The position numbers and the translations under genes were made by a program. The notes under the pieces are model-generated. The model saw nothing but the letters and a program-made list of their open reading frames with translations, ran no database searches and was not told where the DNA came from. From an uncultured Spirochaetales bacterium (GTDB lineage Bacteria > Spirochaetota > Spirochaetia > Treponematales > Treponemataceae), in NCBI GenBank assembly GCA_946061495.1, contig CAMGSV010000028.1:1-17809 (forward strand): a stretch of 17,809 nucleotides of DNA. Direction: 5' to 3'. Below are positions 7,751 to 15,779 of the stretch, piece after piece (the stretch's first letter is position 1; every line of letters starts with the position of its first letter).

Positions 7751-8836
7751 CTACAGAATGACGTTCCAGCCCTTGGTGTCTTCGATTGTACCGTACTGGA
7801 TGCCTTTCAGCTGTTTCTGGAGGCTTTCTCCCAGCTGGCCGGGCTTTCTGTTGTTGAACACCCGCTCCACGCCATTGTGGGTGAGGCTTTCGATGGGGGT
7901 TATGCCAGCGGCAGTTCCTGTGACGAAGCACTCAACCGCCGAGTCCATCACCTCCTCGATGGAGAGAAGCCGCTCTTCCACCTGCTGGCCCTGCTGCCTA
8001 GCCAGGTCGATGATGCTGGCTCGTGTGATGCCGGGGAGGATGGTGTCTCCCAATTCCGGGGTTACCAGGGTGCCGTTTTCCAGCAGGAAAAAGATGTTGC
8101 AGGAGGAGCCCTCCTGGATATATTTCCGCTCAACTGCATCTAGATAGACCACCTCCATGAAGCCTGCCTCCTCGGCCTCCTTCTTTGCAAGAGTGGATAT
8201 GACGTAGTTGGAGGCGCATTTGATCCAGCCGGTACCGTTGGGGGTGGCCCGGATGCGGTTGGTGGTGACCGCCTTTGTGTTGCCGCCCTTGAAGTAGGTG
8301 GAGACGCTGGTGGCACAGATGATGACGTAGGGTTCCTTGGAGATACCGATGCCGATGGCGGCCTCGCTGTTCATGTAGGGCCGCATGTAGACGGCGCTGG
8401 CGGAGGCAAAGTTATCTTGCTCCCACTGGTTGTTGTAGGAGGGAATATAGCCCAGGGCGGCGTTGCGACGGATGAATTCTGCGGATGCCTTGAGGTAGAG
8501 TTCCTCCGGGAAGGAGGGGCAGTAGAGACCTTCCATAGACTTGCGGAATCGACGGGCGTTCTGGTCCGGCCGGAAGATACTGATTTTGCCGTCCTTTCGG
8601 GGATAGGCCTTCATACCCTCGAAGCAGCCGTAGCCGTACTGGCTGGTGTAGGATACGGCGGGAATCCCCAACTGGTTGCGGTGGGCGATAACCTCCTGCC
8701 GTTTTGTCTCGTCCATGGTCTGTAGCTCACTGTAGGGAATAGTGTCCGACTCAATCCATTTTTCCTGCCAGCTTTGTGTCTGTGGGTTATATCGTGCCAT
8801 GTAAGAGATGGGATACATCTCAAGGTTAAAGGCCAT
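7751..8836 (-). CDS. ilvE: Branched-chain amino acid aminotransferase
   Basis: This 361-residue enzyme belongs to fold-type IV PLP aminotransferases. It exchanges amino groups between glutamate and the keto acids of leucine, isoleucine and valine in the cytosol. Visible features are the N-terminal YGYGCFEGMKAY motif, the PLP-lysine region GTGWIKCASNY, the PLP-phosphate region LDAVERKYIQEGSSCNIFF, and the C-terminal PGITRASI and FVTGTAAGITPI motifs. The length fits the larger (mitochondrial-like) BCAT branch. A perfect AAGGAGG is 6 bases from the ATG at 8836, which rules out the longer start at 8917. Its end converges on the CZB receptor gene. Nearby Ilv or Leu pathway genes are not seen, so it may act mainly in catabolism or salvage. 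Confidence 0.93.
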   Translation of the reverse strand: MAFNLEMYPISYMARYNPQTQSWQEKWIESDTIPYSELQTMDETKRQEVIAHRNQLGIPAVSYTSQYGYGCFEGMKAYPRKDGKISIFRPDQNARRFRKSMEGLYCPSFPEELYLKASAEFIRRNAALGYIPSYNNQWEQDNFASASAVYMRPYMNSEAAIGIGISKEPYVIICATSVSTYFKGGNTKAVTTNRIRATPNGTGWIKCASNYVISTLAKKEAEEAGFMEVVYLDAVERKYIQEGSSCNIFFLLENGTLVTPELGDTILPGITRASIIDLARQQGQQVEERLLSIEEVMDSAVECFVTGTAAGITPIESLTHNGVERVFNNRKPGQLGESLQKQLKGIQYGTIEDTKGWNVIL

Positions 8837-8907
8837 TGTTTCCTCCTTATGTGGGCGGTGCTGGAAGCGTGTAGTTCCGTCAAGCACTGCCCGTTTGTTG
8901 ATGTAAA

Positions 8908-8937
8908 AATATATCATGTTCTGCGTTGCCGTGTAAA
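8908..8937 (-). promoter_or_regulatory. Promoter of the aminotransferase gene
   Basis: On the minus strand TTTACA (8937-8932) and TATATT (8913-8908) are 18 bases apart, with TGA before the -10 (extended -10). It gives a leader of about 65 bases carrying the AAGGAGG. Confidence 0.55.
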
Positions 8938-8967
8938 GGACGGTACATGACGCAAGGAGACCCTGTC

Positions 8968-8996
8968 TTGACGTAGGTTTTGTGCTATGGTATTCT
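8968..8996 (+). promoter_or_regulatory. Promoter of yajC-secD-secF
   Basis: TTGACG (8968-8973) and TATTCT (8991-8996) are 17 bases apart, with an extended -10 TGG. It gives a leader of about 30 bases containing AAGGTGG (9021-9027). It is divergent from the aminotransferase promoter. Confidence 0.75.
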
Positions 8997-9033
8997 GGTC
9001 AAGCTAATTTTTCTATTGTTAAGGTGGATTATT

Positions 9034-9441
9034 ATGTCTTATATTTCTCTCCTGCAGGCAGCCGCTGGTTCTGGCTCAATGCTGATGTCTGTGCTTCCCT
9101 TTGGTTTGATTATCCTCATCTTCTATTTCTTCATCATCAGACCTCAGAACAAGAAGCAGAAGGAAACAGAAAAAATGCTGTCTGCTCTCAAGAAGGGCGA
9201 CAAGATTGTTACCGTGGGTGGCATTCATGGTGTCATTTCTTCCACAAAGGAAAAGACCGTCATTGTGAAGGTTGATGACAATACAAAGATTGAATTTTCC
9301 CGTGCTGCCATTGCAACGGTAGTTGTTGACAAGGCCGAGAAAGAGGGCAAGTCTAGCAAGGACGACAAGAAATCTGACAAGGCCGCTGAGACACCTGCTG
9401 TAGAGACAACCGAAGAAGCCTCAACAGAGGAAAACAAATAA
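9034..9441 (+). CDS. yajC: Sec translocase accessory protein YajC
   Basis: YajC binds SecDF in the inner membrane. The 135-residue protein has one membrane helix (about 16-36, PFGLIILIFYFFIIRPQ) ending in the family's RPQ motif. A small basic domain (ALKKGDKIVTVGGIHGVI) follows, then a charged Lys/Glu/Thr-rich tail. AAGGTGG 6 bases before the ATG at 9034 fixes the start. It is first in the operon and secD begins 16 bases after it. Confidence 0.95.
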   Translation: MSYISLLQAAAGSGSMLMSVLPFGLIILIFYFFIIRPQNKKQKETEKMLSALKKGDKIVTVGGIHGVISSTKEKTVIVKVDDNTKIEFSRAAIATVVVDKAEKEGKSSKDDKKSDKAAETPAVETTEEASTEENK

Positions 9442-9457
9442 GATCGGAGTATAATCC

Positions 9458-11191
9458 ATGAACAAAAGAAGTCGATTCCTTCTCATCCTTGTTGTTCTCG
9501 GTGTTTGCTTTGCCTTCCTGTGGCCTTCCATCAGTTGGTATATGCGGACACCCAAGGAACTGCAGAATCTGGCCCTAGGTTCCCTGGAAAAAATCAAGGA
9601 TTATTCAAATGTACAGGCCAGTGCTGATGTTCAGGAGCTGAAGGCCCTTGCGAGGTCCAATCCTAATGCAGCCCTGCCGGAAAAGTTCCAGTGGCTGGAA
9701 AAGTCCGCTGCAAAGAACTATAAGGACGCTGGTGAAAGCGTTCCCTCACCCCTGTCTGTCCGAAGTGCGCTGGAGAGCTATACCTCTGAGGCGGCCCTGC
9801 TGGCAGCGGTGGAGGGTAGGTATCGTGACGAGATCCTCAAGGCGAAGCGGCTGTACAACAACTCGGTTAAGCTTGGTCTGGACCTGTCCGGTGGTATGAG
9901 CGTTATCGTCAAGGCTGACCTGGATGCAGCCCTGGCACAGGCTGGAGATACAGTGGCAGATCCTGCAGTGTTCCGGGAGGAGGCCATGGCCCAGGCCATC
10001 GAAACCCTCACCAGCCGCATCGACCGCTTCGGTCTGACAGAGCCGGTGATTCGCCGCCAGGGTGAGGATCGCATCTACATCGAAATGCCTGGTGCTGCCG
10101 AGACTGACCGCATCAACTCCATCATCATGGGCAAGGGAATCCTGAATTTCCGCCTGGTGGATACGGTTGCCACCAACAGCTTCATGGCCTACTACAACGC
10201 CAATCCCGCCAGTACCTTCAACGCCGCCGGCGAGCTCATCAATCCCGGCATCATCCCCGCCGACTGCGAGGTGATGGGTCTGTACCAGAAGGACTCCTAC
10301 GGCCTGGATGAGCGCATTGGCTATCTGGTTGTAAAGAAAGAGATTGCCCTGGACGGCAAGCACATCAAGTCCGCCGACGTGGGCTCCGACTATACGGGGC
10401 GTCCTCAGGTGAACTTTGTGCTGGACGGAGAGGGTACCACCATCTTTGGCGACTTCACCACTGCCAATGTGAACGAGAGTCTTGCCATTGTCTCTGACGA
10501 CAAGATCAAGTCCTACGCCCGCATCAACGAGCCAATCACCGGTGGCCAGGTGGCCCTCTCCGGCTTTGGCATTGACGAGGTGGAGAATATCCGCAAGGTG
10601 CTGCAGACTGCTTGGCTCAGCGTGCCCCTGGAGGTGGAGAGCCAGCAGGTTGTTGGCGCCTCCTTGGGAGACCAGGCCATCAGCCAGGGTGTGAACGCCC
10701 TGCTGTACGGCTTGCTTTCCGTCATGGTCTTCATGCTGCTGTGGTACAAGGGCGCCGGAATCAATGCGGTGGTGGCCCAGGTGCTGAACCTGTACATCAT
10801 GTTCAGTGTGCTGTCCGCCTTCAACCTGACGTTGACCCTGCCCAGTATCGCTGGTATGATTCTGACCATCGGTATGGCCGTTGACGCCAACGTCATCATC
10901 TTTGAGCGCATCAAGGAGGAGCGTCTGCTGGGCAAGAGCCGTGCCGCCTCCATCGCCGCTGGCTTTAGCAATGCCTTCTGGGCCATCATGGACTCCAATA
11001 TCACCACCTTCATTGCGGCCATGTTCCTGTCCCAGCTGGGAACCGGCCCCATCCAGGGATTTGCCGTCAGCCTTTCCATCGGTGTTGTGTCCTCGGTCTT
11101 TACGGCACTGGTGGTGTCCCGCCTGATGTTCGATGTGGGTACCGACCTGATGAAGAAGCAGGGTATAAGCATTAGCTGGAGGGTTAAGTAA
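9458..11191 (+). CDS. secD: Protein translocase subunit SecD
   Basis: SecD works with SecF to pull exported proteins out of the Sec channel using the proton or ion gradient. The 577-residue protein has a first membrane helix (about 5-28) and a large periplasmic part beginning with the GLDLSGGMSV motif near residue 140. Five more C-terminal helices include IGMAVDANVIIFERIKEE, the hallmark RND-type motif with an Asp inside the membrane. CGGAG lies 8 bases before the ATG. The stop overlaps the start of secF by one base (TAATG), so translation is probably coupled. Confidence 0.96.
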   Translation: MNKRSRFLLILVVLGVCFAFLWPSISWYMRTPKELQNLALGSLEKIKDYSNVQASADVQELKALARSNPNAALPEKFQWLEKSAAKNYKDAGESVPSPLSVRSALESYTSEAALLAAVEGRYRDEILKAKRLYNNSVKLGLDLSGGMSVIVKADLDAALAQAGDTVADPAVFREEAMAQAIETLTSRIDRFGLTEPVIRRQGEDRIYIEMPGAAETDRINSIIMGKGILNFRLVDTVATNSFMAYYNANPASTFNAAGELINPGIIPADCEVMGLYQKDSYGLDERIGYLVVKKEIALDGKHIKSADVGSDYTGRPQVNFVLDGEGTTIFGDFTTANVNESLAIVSDDKIKSYARINEPITGGQVALSGFGIDEVENIRKVLQTAWLSVPLEVESQQVVGASLGDQAISQGVNALLYGLLSVMVFMLLWYKGAGINAVVAQVLNLYIMFSVLSAFNLTLTLPSIAGMILTIGMAVDANVIIFERIKEERLLGKSRAASIAAGFSNAFWAIMDSNITTFIAAMFLSQLGTGPIQGFAVSLSIGVVSSVFTALVVSRLMFDVGTDLMKKQGISISWRVK

Positions 11192-12435
11192 TGAAGAAGG
11201 TGTTTCCGTTTAGCAAATACATTATCCCCGCGGTGATTTTTAGTGCGGTGGTCATCTTGAGTGGCCTTGTTCCCCTGTTGACTAAGGGCATCAACTTTGG
11301 CATTGACTTCAAGCCCGGTCTTGTGGCCGACGTGCGTCTGGTGAATCCGGTGATGGAGCTCACCTACAGCGGGGCTGCTTCTGTGGCGGTGGAAATCAAT
11401 CCATGGAATGTGACTCTGGTGGTCAGCGGTGTGGGTGCCGACAACGAGACCCGTGTCTATCCCTTTGCCGAGTATGCCACCGTGGGTGACATGGCTGGCT
11501 CCATGGCCCAGGTTCCGGGTGTTTCTGCCCGGTCCTTGGATGCCGCTGCCCCTGCCGATGGGCTTTTTGCCAATTCTGCCGTGGCCTCTGTGCTGTCCGC
11601 TACGCCCTACCGCCTGTACTATGGTGGAGGGGGGCAGCTCACTGACGCAGAGGGTGTTCGCACCGCCTTGGCTGGCCTTTCCGACGTATCGGTGAAGGTT
11701 GCCGGCTCTGGTGCCGACGAGGTGTTTCAGATTCGCATGGGAGACAGTGGAGACGGACGGTCCAGCATGGAGTTGCAGCAGTCTATCATCACTGCCTTGT
11801 CGGATGCCTTCGGTGCCGACAATGTGGCCATCATCAAGACCGACTTCATCGGTGCCCAGTTCTCTGGCTCACTGGTGTGGCAGTCCGTGCTGCTGGTGCT
11901 GGCGGCCCTGTTCCTGATCTGGATTTATGCCACTATCCGCTTCAAGTGGGACTTTGCCTTGGCCTCTGTCATCGCCATCACCCACGACGCGCTGGTGATC
12001 ATCTCCTTCATCGCCTGGAGCCAGATGGAATTCAATACGGTGACGCTGGCGGCCATCCTCACCATCATCGGTTATGGTATCAACGACACCGTGGTTGTGC
12101 TGGACCGTGTTCGTGAGAATACCCGCCTGATGAACACGAAGAATTTCATGGACATCGTGAACCAGTCCCAGTCAGACTGCTTTGGTCGCACCATGATTAC
12201 CACCATCACCACCTTGCTGGCGGTGGCCGCCCTATGCATCTTCACCACTGGCAGCATCCACGACTTTGCACTGGCCTTGCTCATCGGTATCATTTCCAGC
12301 GCCTATTCCACCATCATGATTACCACTTCCTTCCTGTCCAAGACCAGGAAGAACTGGAAGCCTGATGATGAGGTGAAGAATCTGCCCAGGAAAAAGGCCG
12401 AGATTGTGACCTTCCCCGGTGGCGGTCAAGTCTAA
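11191..12435 (+). CDS. secF: Protein translocase subunit SecF
   Basis: SecF is the partner of SecD in the inner membrane. The 414-residue protein has helix 1 (about 10-32), then GINFGIDFKPG, then a periplasmic region up to about 225. Five helices follow, with the conserved YGINDTVVVLDRVREN. Typical SecF is about 300-320 residues. The excess here lies in the periplasmic region between helices 1 and 2. GGAGG about 8 bases before the ATG lies inside the end of secD. A strong terminator follows 18 bases after the stop. Confidence 0.95.
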   Translation: MKKVFPFSKYIIPAVIFSAVVILSGLVPLLTKGINFGIDFKPGLVADVRLVNPVMELTYSGAASVAVEINPWNVTLVVSGVGADNETRVYPFAEYATVGDMAGSMAQVPGVSARSLDAAAPADGLFANSAVASVLSATPYRLYYGGGGQLTDAEGVRTALAGLSDVSVKVAGSGADEVFQIRMGDSGDGRSSMELQQSIITALSDAFGADNVAIIKTDFIGAQFSGSLVWQSVLLVLAALFLIWIYATIRFKWDFALASVIAITHDALVIISFIAWSQMEFNTVTLAAILTIIGYGINDTVVVLDRVRENTRLMNTKNFMDIVNQSQSDCFGRTMITTITTLLAVAALCIFTTGSIHDFALALLIGIISSAYSTIMITTSFLSKTRKNWKPDDEVKNLPRKKAEIVTFPGGGQV

Positions 12436-12453
12436 GGACGATACCTGAAGTAT

Positions 12454-12491
12454 AAAAAACCGTTTCTGCATGACAGAAACGGTTTTTTTTT
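12454..12491 (+). terminator. Terminator of the yajC-secD-secF operon
   Basis: A perfect 15-bp stem (arms 12454-12468 and 12474-12488, core ACCGTTTCTG/CAGAAACGGT) has the loop CATGA, and a run of nine T ends at 12491. The loop and second arm also contain the -35 box of ispH. Confidence 0.95.
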
Positions 12492-12498
12492 GTAGAAT
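12470..12498 (+). promoter_or_regulatory. ispH promoter overlapping the secF terminator, predicted leaderless
   Basis: ATGACA (12470-12475) and TAGAAT (12493-12498) are 17 bases apart. The expected start at about 12505 is one base from the A of the ATG at 12506. No Shine-Dalgarno sequence is present. The -35 lies in the terminator hairpin and the T-run forms most of the spacer. Confidence 0.7.
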
Positions 12499-12505
12499 CC
12501 AACTC

Positions 12506-13423
12506 ATGACTACTGATAATCGCAAGAAAAATGGACCGAAGGTTGTACGGGCAAGAGTGCTGGGATATTGCATGGGGGTCCGGAAAGCCATGGAGGGCGC
12601 CCACAAGGCTGCAAGAGATAGTACTGGTGGACAGGTGTGGACCCTGGGACCCCTGATTCACAACAAGACTGCCCTTGATATGCTGGCCTCGGAAGGGGTG
12701 CAAATTCTGAAAGAAGATGATTTTTCCAAGATACAGGGTGATGATGTGGTGGTGATTCGTGCCCATGGAGTGACTCCAGCAGTGAAGGCTGACGTTGCTG
12801 CCAGAAGCAGGGCTGTGGTGGACGCCACCTGTCCCCGAGTGATGCTGAGCCAGAGGCGGGTGGCGGACTTTGCCTCCAGGGGATACACGGTGATTATCGC
12901 CGGGGACAAGAACCATGGCGAGGTGACGGGAATTGCCGGCTGTGCCCAGGCAGCTGCCACAGGCGACAGTCGCTGCGTGTTGCTGGGAAGTCCTGCCGAT
13001 GCAGAGGATTTTGTGGCGCAGCTCCGTTCTGGAGCGGCTCCAAAGCTGGAAAAGGCCATCCTTGTCAGCCAGACCACTATCAGCCGTTCTGAATACGACG
13101 CAATTGTGGAGGTCTTGTCTCCTGCCATTGAGGGACTGGAGGTCTTTGACACCATCTGTCCCGCCACCACGGAACGTCAGGATGCACTGGCTGACTTGCA
13201 GGGACTGGTGGATGGGGTGTTGATTATCGGCGGAAAGAATTCTGCTAATACCCAGCGGCTTTTGACCTCTGCCCAGCGATACTTTGACAAGGCCGCCCTC
13301 ATCGAGACTGCCGACGAGATTCCACCGGAGTTTTTCCAACTGGAGCGGGTAGGACTGAGTGCTGGAGCCTCCACTCCAGACGAGGTGATTGACGGCGTGG
13401 AGCGGCGGCTACAGGCTGGGTGA
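12506..13423 (+). CDS. ispH: 4-hydroxy-3-methylbut-2-enyl diphosphate reductase IspH
   Basis: IspH is the last enzyme of the MEP isoprenoid pathway. It reduces HMBPP to IPP and DMAPP with a [4Fe-4S] cluster. The 305-residue protein has all three cluster cysteines: C22 (GYCMGV), C109 (DATCP) and C218 (DTICPATTERQ). Substrate contacts are visible at H52 (PLIHNK), H87 (RAHGV) and H137/E139, and at QTTIS, GGKNSANTQRL and AGASTP. The usual HPEV motif reads HGEV, with the proton-donor glutamate kept. ATG 12506 is chosen over 12470, which lies inside the preceding terminator hairpin. No clear terminator follows. Confidence 0.95.
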   Translation: MTTDNRKKNGPKVVRARVLGYCMGVRKAMEGAHKAARDSTGGQVWTLGPLIHNKTALDMLASEGVQILKEDDFSKIQGDDVVVIRAHGVTPAVKADVAARSRAVVDATCPRVMLSQRRVADFASRGYTVIIAGDKNHGEVTGIAGCAQAAATGDSRCVLLGSPADAEDFVAQLRSGAAPKLEKAILVSQTTISRSEYDAIVEVLSPAIEGLEVFDTICPATTERQDALADLQGLVDGVLIIGGKNSANTQRLLTSAQRYFDKAALIETADEIPPEFFQLERVGLSAGASTPDEVIDGVERRLQAG

Positions 13424-13448
13424 CTCGGATGCTCAGGCCCTTCTGCCC

Positions 13449-13477
13449 TTTACTTTCCCCCTATTAATTGATATATT
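13449..13477 (+). promoter_or_regulatory. Probable pgk promoter
   Basis: TTTACT (13449-13454) and TATATT (13472-13477) are 17 bases apart, with TGA before the -10 (extended -10). A leader of about 42 bases would carry the TAGGAG ahead of the start. Confidence 0.55.
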
Positions 13478-13525
13478 TTTATAGAAGCGGTTTTCCGTTT
13501 GGAATTTCATTTTTAGGAGTAGGCT

Positions 13526-14794
13526 ATGATTAAGACGGTGAAGGACATTGACTTGAAGGGCAAGCGTGTCATCATGCGGGTGGATTTCAATGTACCCATG
13601 AAGGACGGGGTGGTGCAGGACGACACTCGTATCCAGGCGGCCCTTCCTACTATCAAATACATTCTGGAGCAGTCTCCCCGGAGCCTGGTGCTCATGAGCC
13701 ACTTGGGTGATCCCAAGAAGGACGTGAAGAAGGCCAAGGAAAAGGCTGAGAAGGCTGGAAAGCCCTTTACAGCCGCTGATGAAGAGGCCTTCATCAACGG
13801 AAAGAATAGGATGAAGCCGGTCTCCGAGTATCTGGCCAAGGTGCTGGGCAAGGACGTTGCCTTTGCCGAGGGCTGCTTCGGACAGAAGGCTGTGGTTGAC
13901 GGCCTGCCTGAGGGCGGCGTCCTGATGCTGGAGAACACCCGCTTCAATGCCGAGGAAACCTCAAAGGACACTGAGGAGCAGAAGAAGCTGGCCCAGGAGC
14001 TGGCCACCTACGGCGGCGTGTACGTGAACGATGCCTTCGGTACCGCCCACCGTGCCCATGCCTCCACCGCCACTATCGCCCAGTTCATGGACGTGAAGGT
14101 TGGCGGCTTCCTGATGGAGAAGGAGGTGCAGTATCTGGAGCCCATGGTTACCAATCCGCCAAAGCCCATGGTGGCCATCATTGGTGGAGCCAAGGTTTCC
14201 TCCAAGATTGCCGTGCTGGAAAGCCTGCTGAAGAACGCCTCCGCCCTGATTATCGGTGGCGGCATGGCATACACCTTCCTGAAGGCCCAGGGGCACACCA
14301 TCGGAAAGTCATTGGTGGAGGATGACTTCATCGATACCGCCAAGTCCCTGCTGAAGGCCGCCGAGGAGAAGGGTGCACGGATTATCCTGCCTGTCGACCA
14401 CCTGGGTGCCGCCGAGTTCAGTCCTGATGCCGCTGCGGTGGCCATTGACGGAGCCGACATCCCCGACAATCTGATGGGAATGGATGTGGGCCCCAAGACC
14501 CTGGCCATCTACAAGGAGGCCATCCTCTCCGCCAAGTCCATCGTCTGGAACGGGCCCGTGGGCGTGTTTGAGTTTGAGGCCTTTGCCAAGGGAACCGGCG
14601 AAGTGGCCCACCTGGTGGCAGAGGCTACAGCCAATGGCGCCGTCAGTGTAGTGGGCGGTGGTGACTCCGTTGCAGCCGTGAACAAGTTCAATCTGGCCTC
14701 CAAGATGAGCCATGTCTCCACCGGAGGCGGTGCCTCCCTGGAGTTCCTGGAGGGAAAGACCCTGCCGGGAATCGCCGTACTGGAGACAAGGTAA
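13526..14794 (+). CDS. pgk: Phosphoglycerate kinase
   Basis: This glycolytic enzyme transfers phosphate from 1,3-bisphosphoglycerate to ADP. The 422-residue protein shows the substrate site residues D20 and N22 (RVDFNVP), R35 (DDTRI), H59 (SHLG), ENTRF and FGTAHRAHAS. Nucleotide-site motifs include GGAKVSSKI and the C-terminal GGGDSVAAV and STGGGASLEFLEG. After SHLG the common Arg of HLGRP is Asp62. A Lys-rich insertion (about 64-90) follows and makes the protein slightly longer than the usual 390-400. TAGGAG precedes the ATG. The downstream gene abuts its stop codon. Confidence 0.97.
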   Translation: MIKTVKDIDLKGKRVIMRVDFNVPMKDGVVQDDTRIQAALPTIKYILEQSPRSLVLMSHLGDPKKDVKKAKEKAEKAGKPFTAADEEAFINGKNRMKPVSEYLAKVLGKDVAFAEGCFGQKAVVDGLPEGGVLMLENTRFNAEETSKDTEEQKKLAQELATYGGVYVNDAFGTAHRAHASTATIAQFMDVKVGGFLMEKEVQYLEPMVTNPPKPMVAIIGGAKVSSKIAVLESLLKNASALIIGGGMAYTFLKAQGHTIGKSLVEDDFIDTAKSLLKAAEEKGARIILPVDHLGAAEFSPDAAAVAIDGADIPDNLMGMDVGPKTLAIYKEAILSAKSIVWNGPVGVFEFEAFAKGTGEVAHLVAEATANGAVSVVGGGDSVAAVNKFNLASKMSHVSTGGGASLEFLEGKTLPGIAVLETR

Positions 14795-14807
14795 TCTGAA
14801 CCAGGAG

Positions 14808-15635
14808 TTGGTAGCCCGGCTGCGGCAGCTGGCGGACAGATACGAGTGCGCCGCCTTTATGGAAAATGACCCCAGCCGGGTTCTGCTTCGCTACCGGCAG
14901 GTTCAGGACAGGGAGGTGGCCGCCTTCATTGCCGCCATGCTGGCCTTTGGCCGCCGTGACCTGTTCCTGCCCAAGGTGGAATTCCTGCTTGAGCTGGCGG
15001 ACAGGGGCGGCGGGCCGGCCAACTGGCTTTTGCAGGGATTGCATCGAAAAACCTTCCCGCCCCCAGCAGCTGCTCCCCAGGATAAATTCTATCGGTTTTA
15101 TTCATATCATGACATACAAATTCTCTTGTGCCGTCTGGAGTCGATTCTACAGGAAGCAGGTTCCTTGGGTGAATATCTTCGTTGTAGACATCAGCTGTGT
15201 CTGGAGGCTGACGGCGGCGAGGGCTGGCCGGATGATGATTCGGTTCCCCATCTTTCAGAGCTGGTGGGAGCAGCCTTCGCCGACTGCAAGATTGTTCCCA
15301 AGGGAAAAAATTCTGCCAACAAGCGGGTGCACATGTTCCTGCGGTGGATGGTGCGCCGCGACTCCCCCGTTGACCTAGGACTGTGGGATTGGTACAGTCC
15401 CGCCAAGCTGCTGATTCCACTGGACACCCACGTGCTGCAGCAGTCTGTGGAGCTTGGGCTGTTGCCCCAGAAGGCAGGAGGAACTGCCCGCACTGCTCGG
15501 CTCCTTACGGAGCGGTTGCGGGAGGTGTGGCCTGATGATCCCTGCCGTGGAGACTTTGCCCTCTTTGGACTGGGGGTGGATGCTGGTGATGCCCCCGCTG
15601 AATGTGCGTGCAAAGATGGCCCGTCTGGATTGTAG
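14808..15635 (+). CDS. DUF2400 / TIGR02757 family protein of unknown function
   Basis: The family is recognised from the pattern DREVAAFIAAMLAFGRR near the N-terminus, FYRFYSYHDI, NKRVHMFLRWMVRRD, LGLW, LIPLDTHVLQQSVELGLL and DDPCRGDFALFGLG. No biochemical role is established that I know of. The start is uncertain. TTG 14808 has GGAG directly before it, CTG 14796 has AAGG 4 bases before it, and ATG 14712 would overlap pgk by 83 bases. Family homology seems to begin near LVARLRQLADRY, so I use 14808 (275 residues). It is probably co-transcribed and translationally coupled with pgk. The extreme C-terminus is Cys-rich (ECACKDG). Confidence 0.8.
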   Translation: MVARLRQLADRYECAAFMENDPSRVLLRYRQVQDREVAAFIAAMLAFGRRDLFLPKVEFLLELADRGGGPANWLLQGLHRKTFPPPAAAPQDKFYRFYSYHDIQILLCRLESILQEAGSLGEYLRCRHQLCLEADGGEGWPDDDSVPHLSELVGAAFADCKIVPKGKNSANKRVHMFLRWMVRRDSPVDLGLWDWYSPAKLLIPLDTHVLQQSVELGLLPQKAGGTARTARLLTERLREVWPDDPCRGDFALFGLGVDAGDAPAECACKDGPSGL

Positions 15636-15731
15636 GTTCTTGATGTATCTATAAGAATGATGAAAAAACGTCATGCTCAAAAAAAAAGCACCTTATTTTG
15701 GGAATATTTTAAACATATTTCTTATTTCTTG

Positions 15732-15740
15732 TGGTATAAA
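15732..15740 (+). promoter_or_regulatory. Candidate extended -10 promoter of the membrane chemoreceptor gene
   Basis: TGGTATAAA is an extended -10 with no good -35 at the normal distance. The predicted start at about 15747 leaves a 33-base leader with AAGGTGG. The A-rich gap 15636-15731 shows no gene and no clear terminator. Confidence 0.45.
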
Positions 15741-15779
15741 AAAAGAAGTTCTGACTTTTACATCTAAGGTGGTTGTTGT

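Noticed and set aside
8837..8917. Longer aminotransferase start at 8917
   Set aside because: A perfect AAGGAGG fixes the start at 8836, and the extension would run back into the promoter's predicted start region.
9450..9455. Perfect TATAAT just before secD
   Set aside because: It ends 2 bases before the ATG, has no -35 at 16-18 bases, and sits within the yajC-secD junction of an evident operon.
12320..13339. 339-codon open frame antisense to ispH
   Set aside because: The other strand carries all IspH motifs. The antisense protein is low-complexity in feel and crosses the secF terminator.
14712..14807. ATG 14712 as start of the DUF2400 gene
   Set aside because: It overlaps conserved pgk sequence by 83 bases, has no ribosome site, and the extra residues do not look like the family.
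15654..15687. ATGATG/CGTCAT hairpin after the DUF2400 gene as a terminator
   Set aside because: The stem is 6 bp with a G-T pair and is followed by an A-run, not a T-run, on the plus strand.
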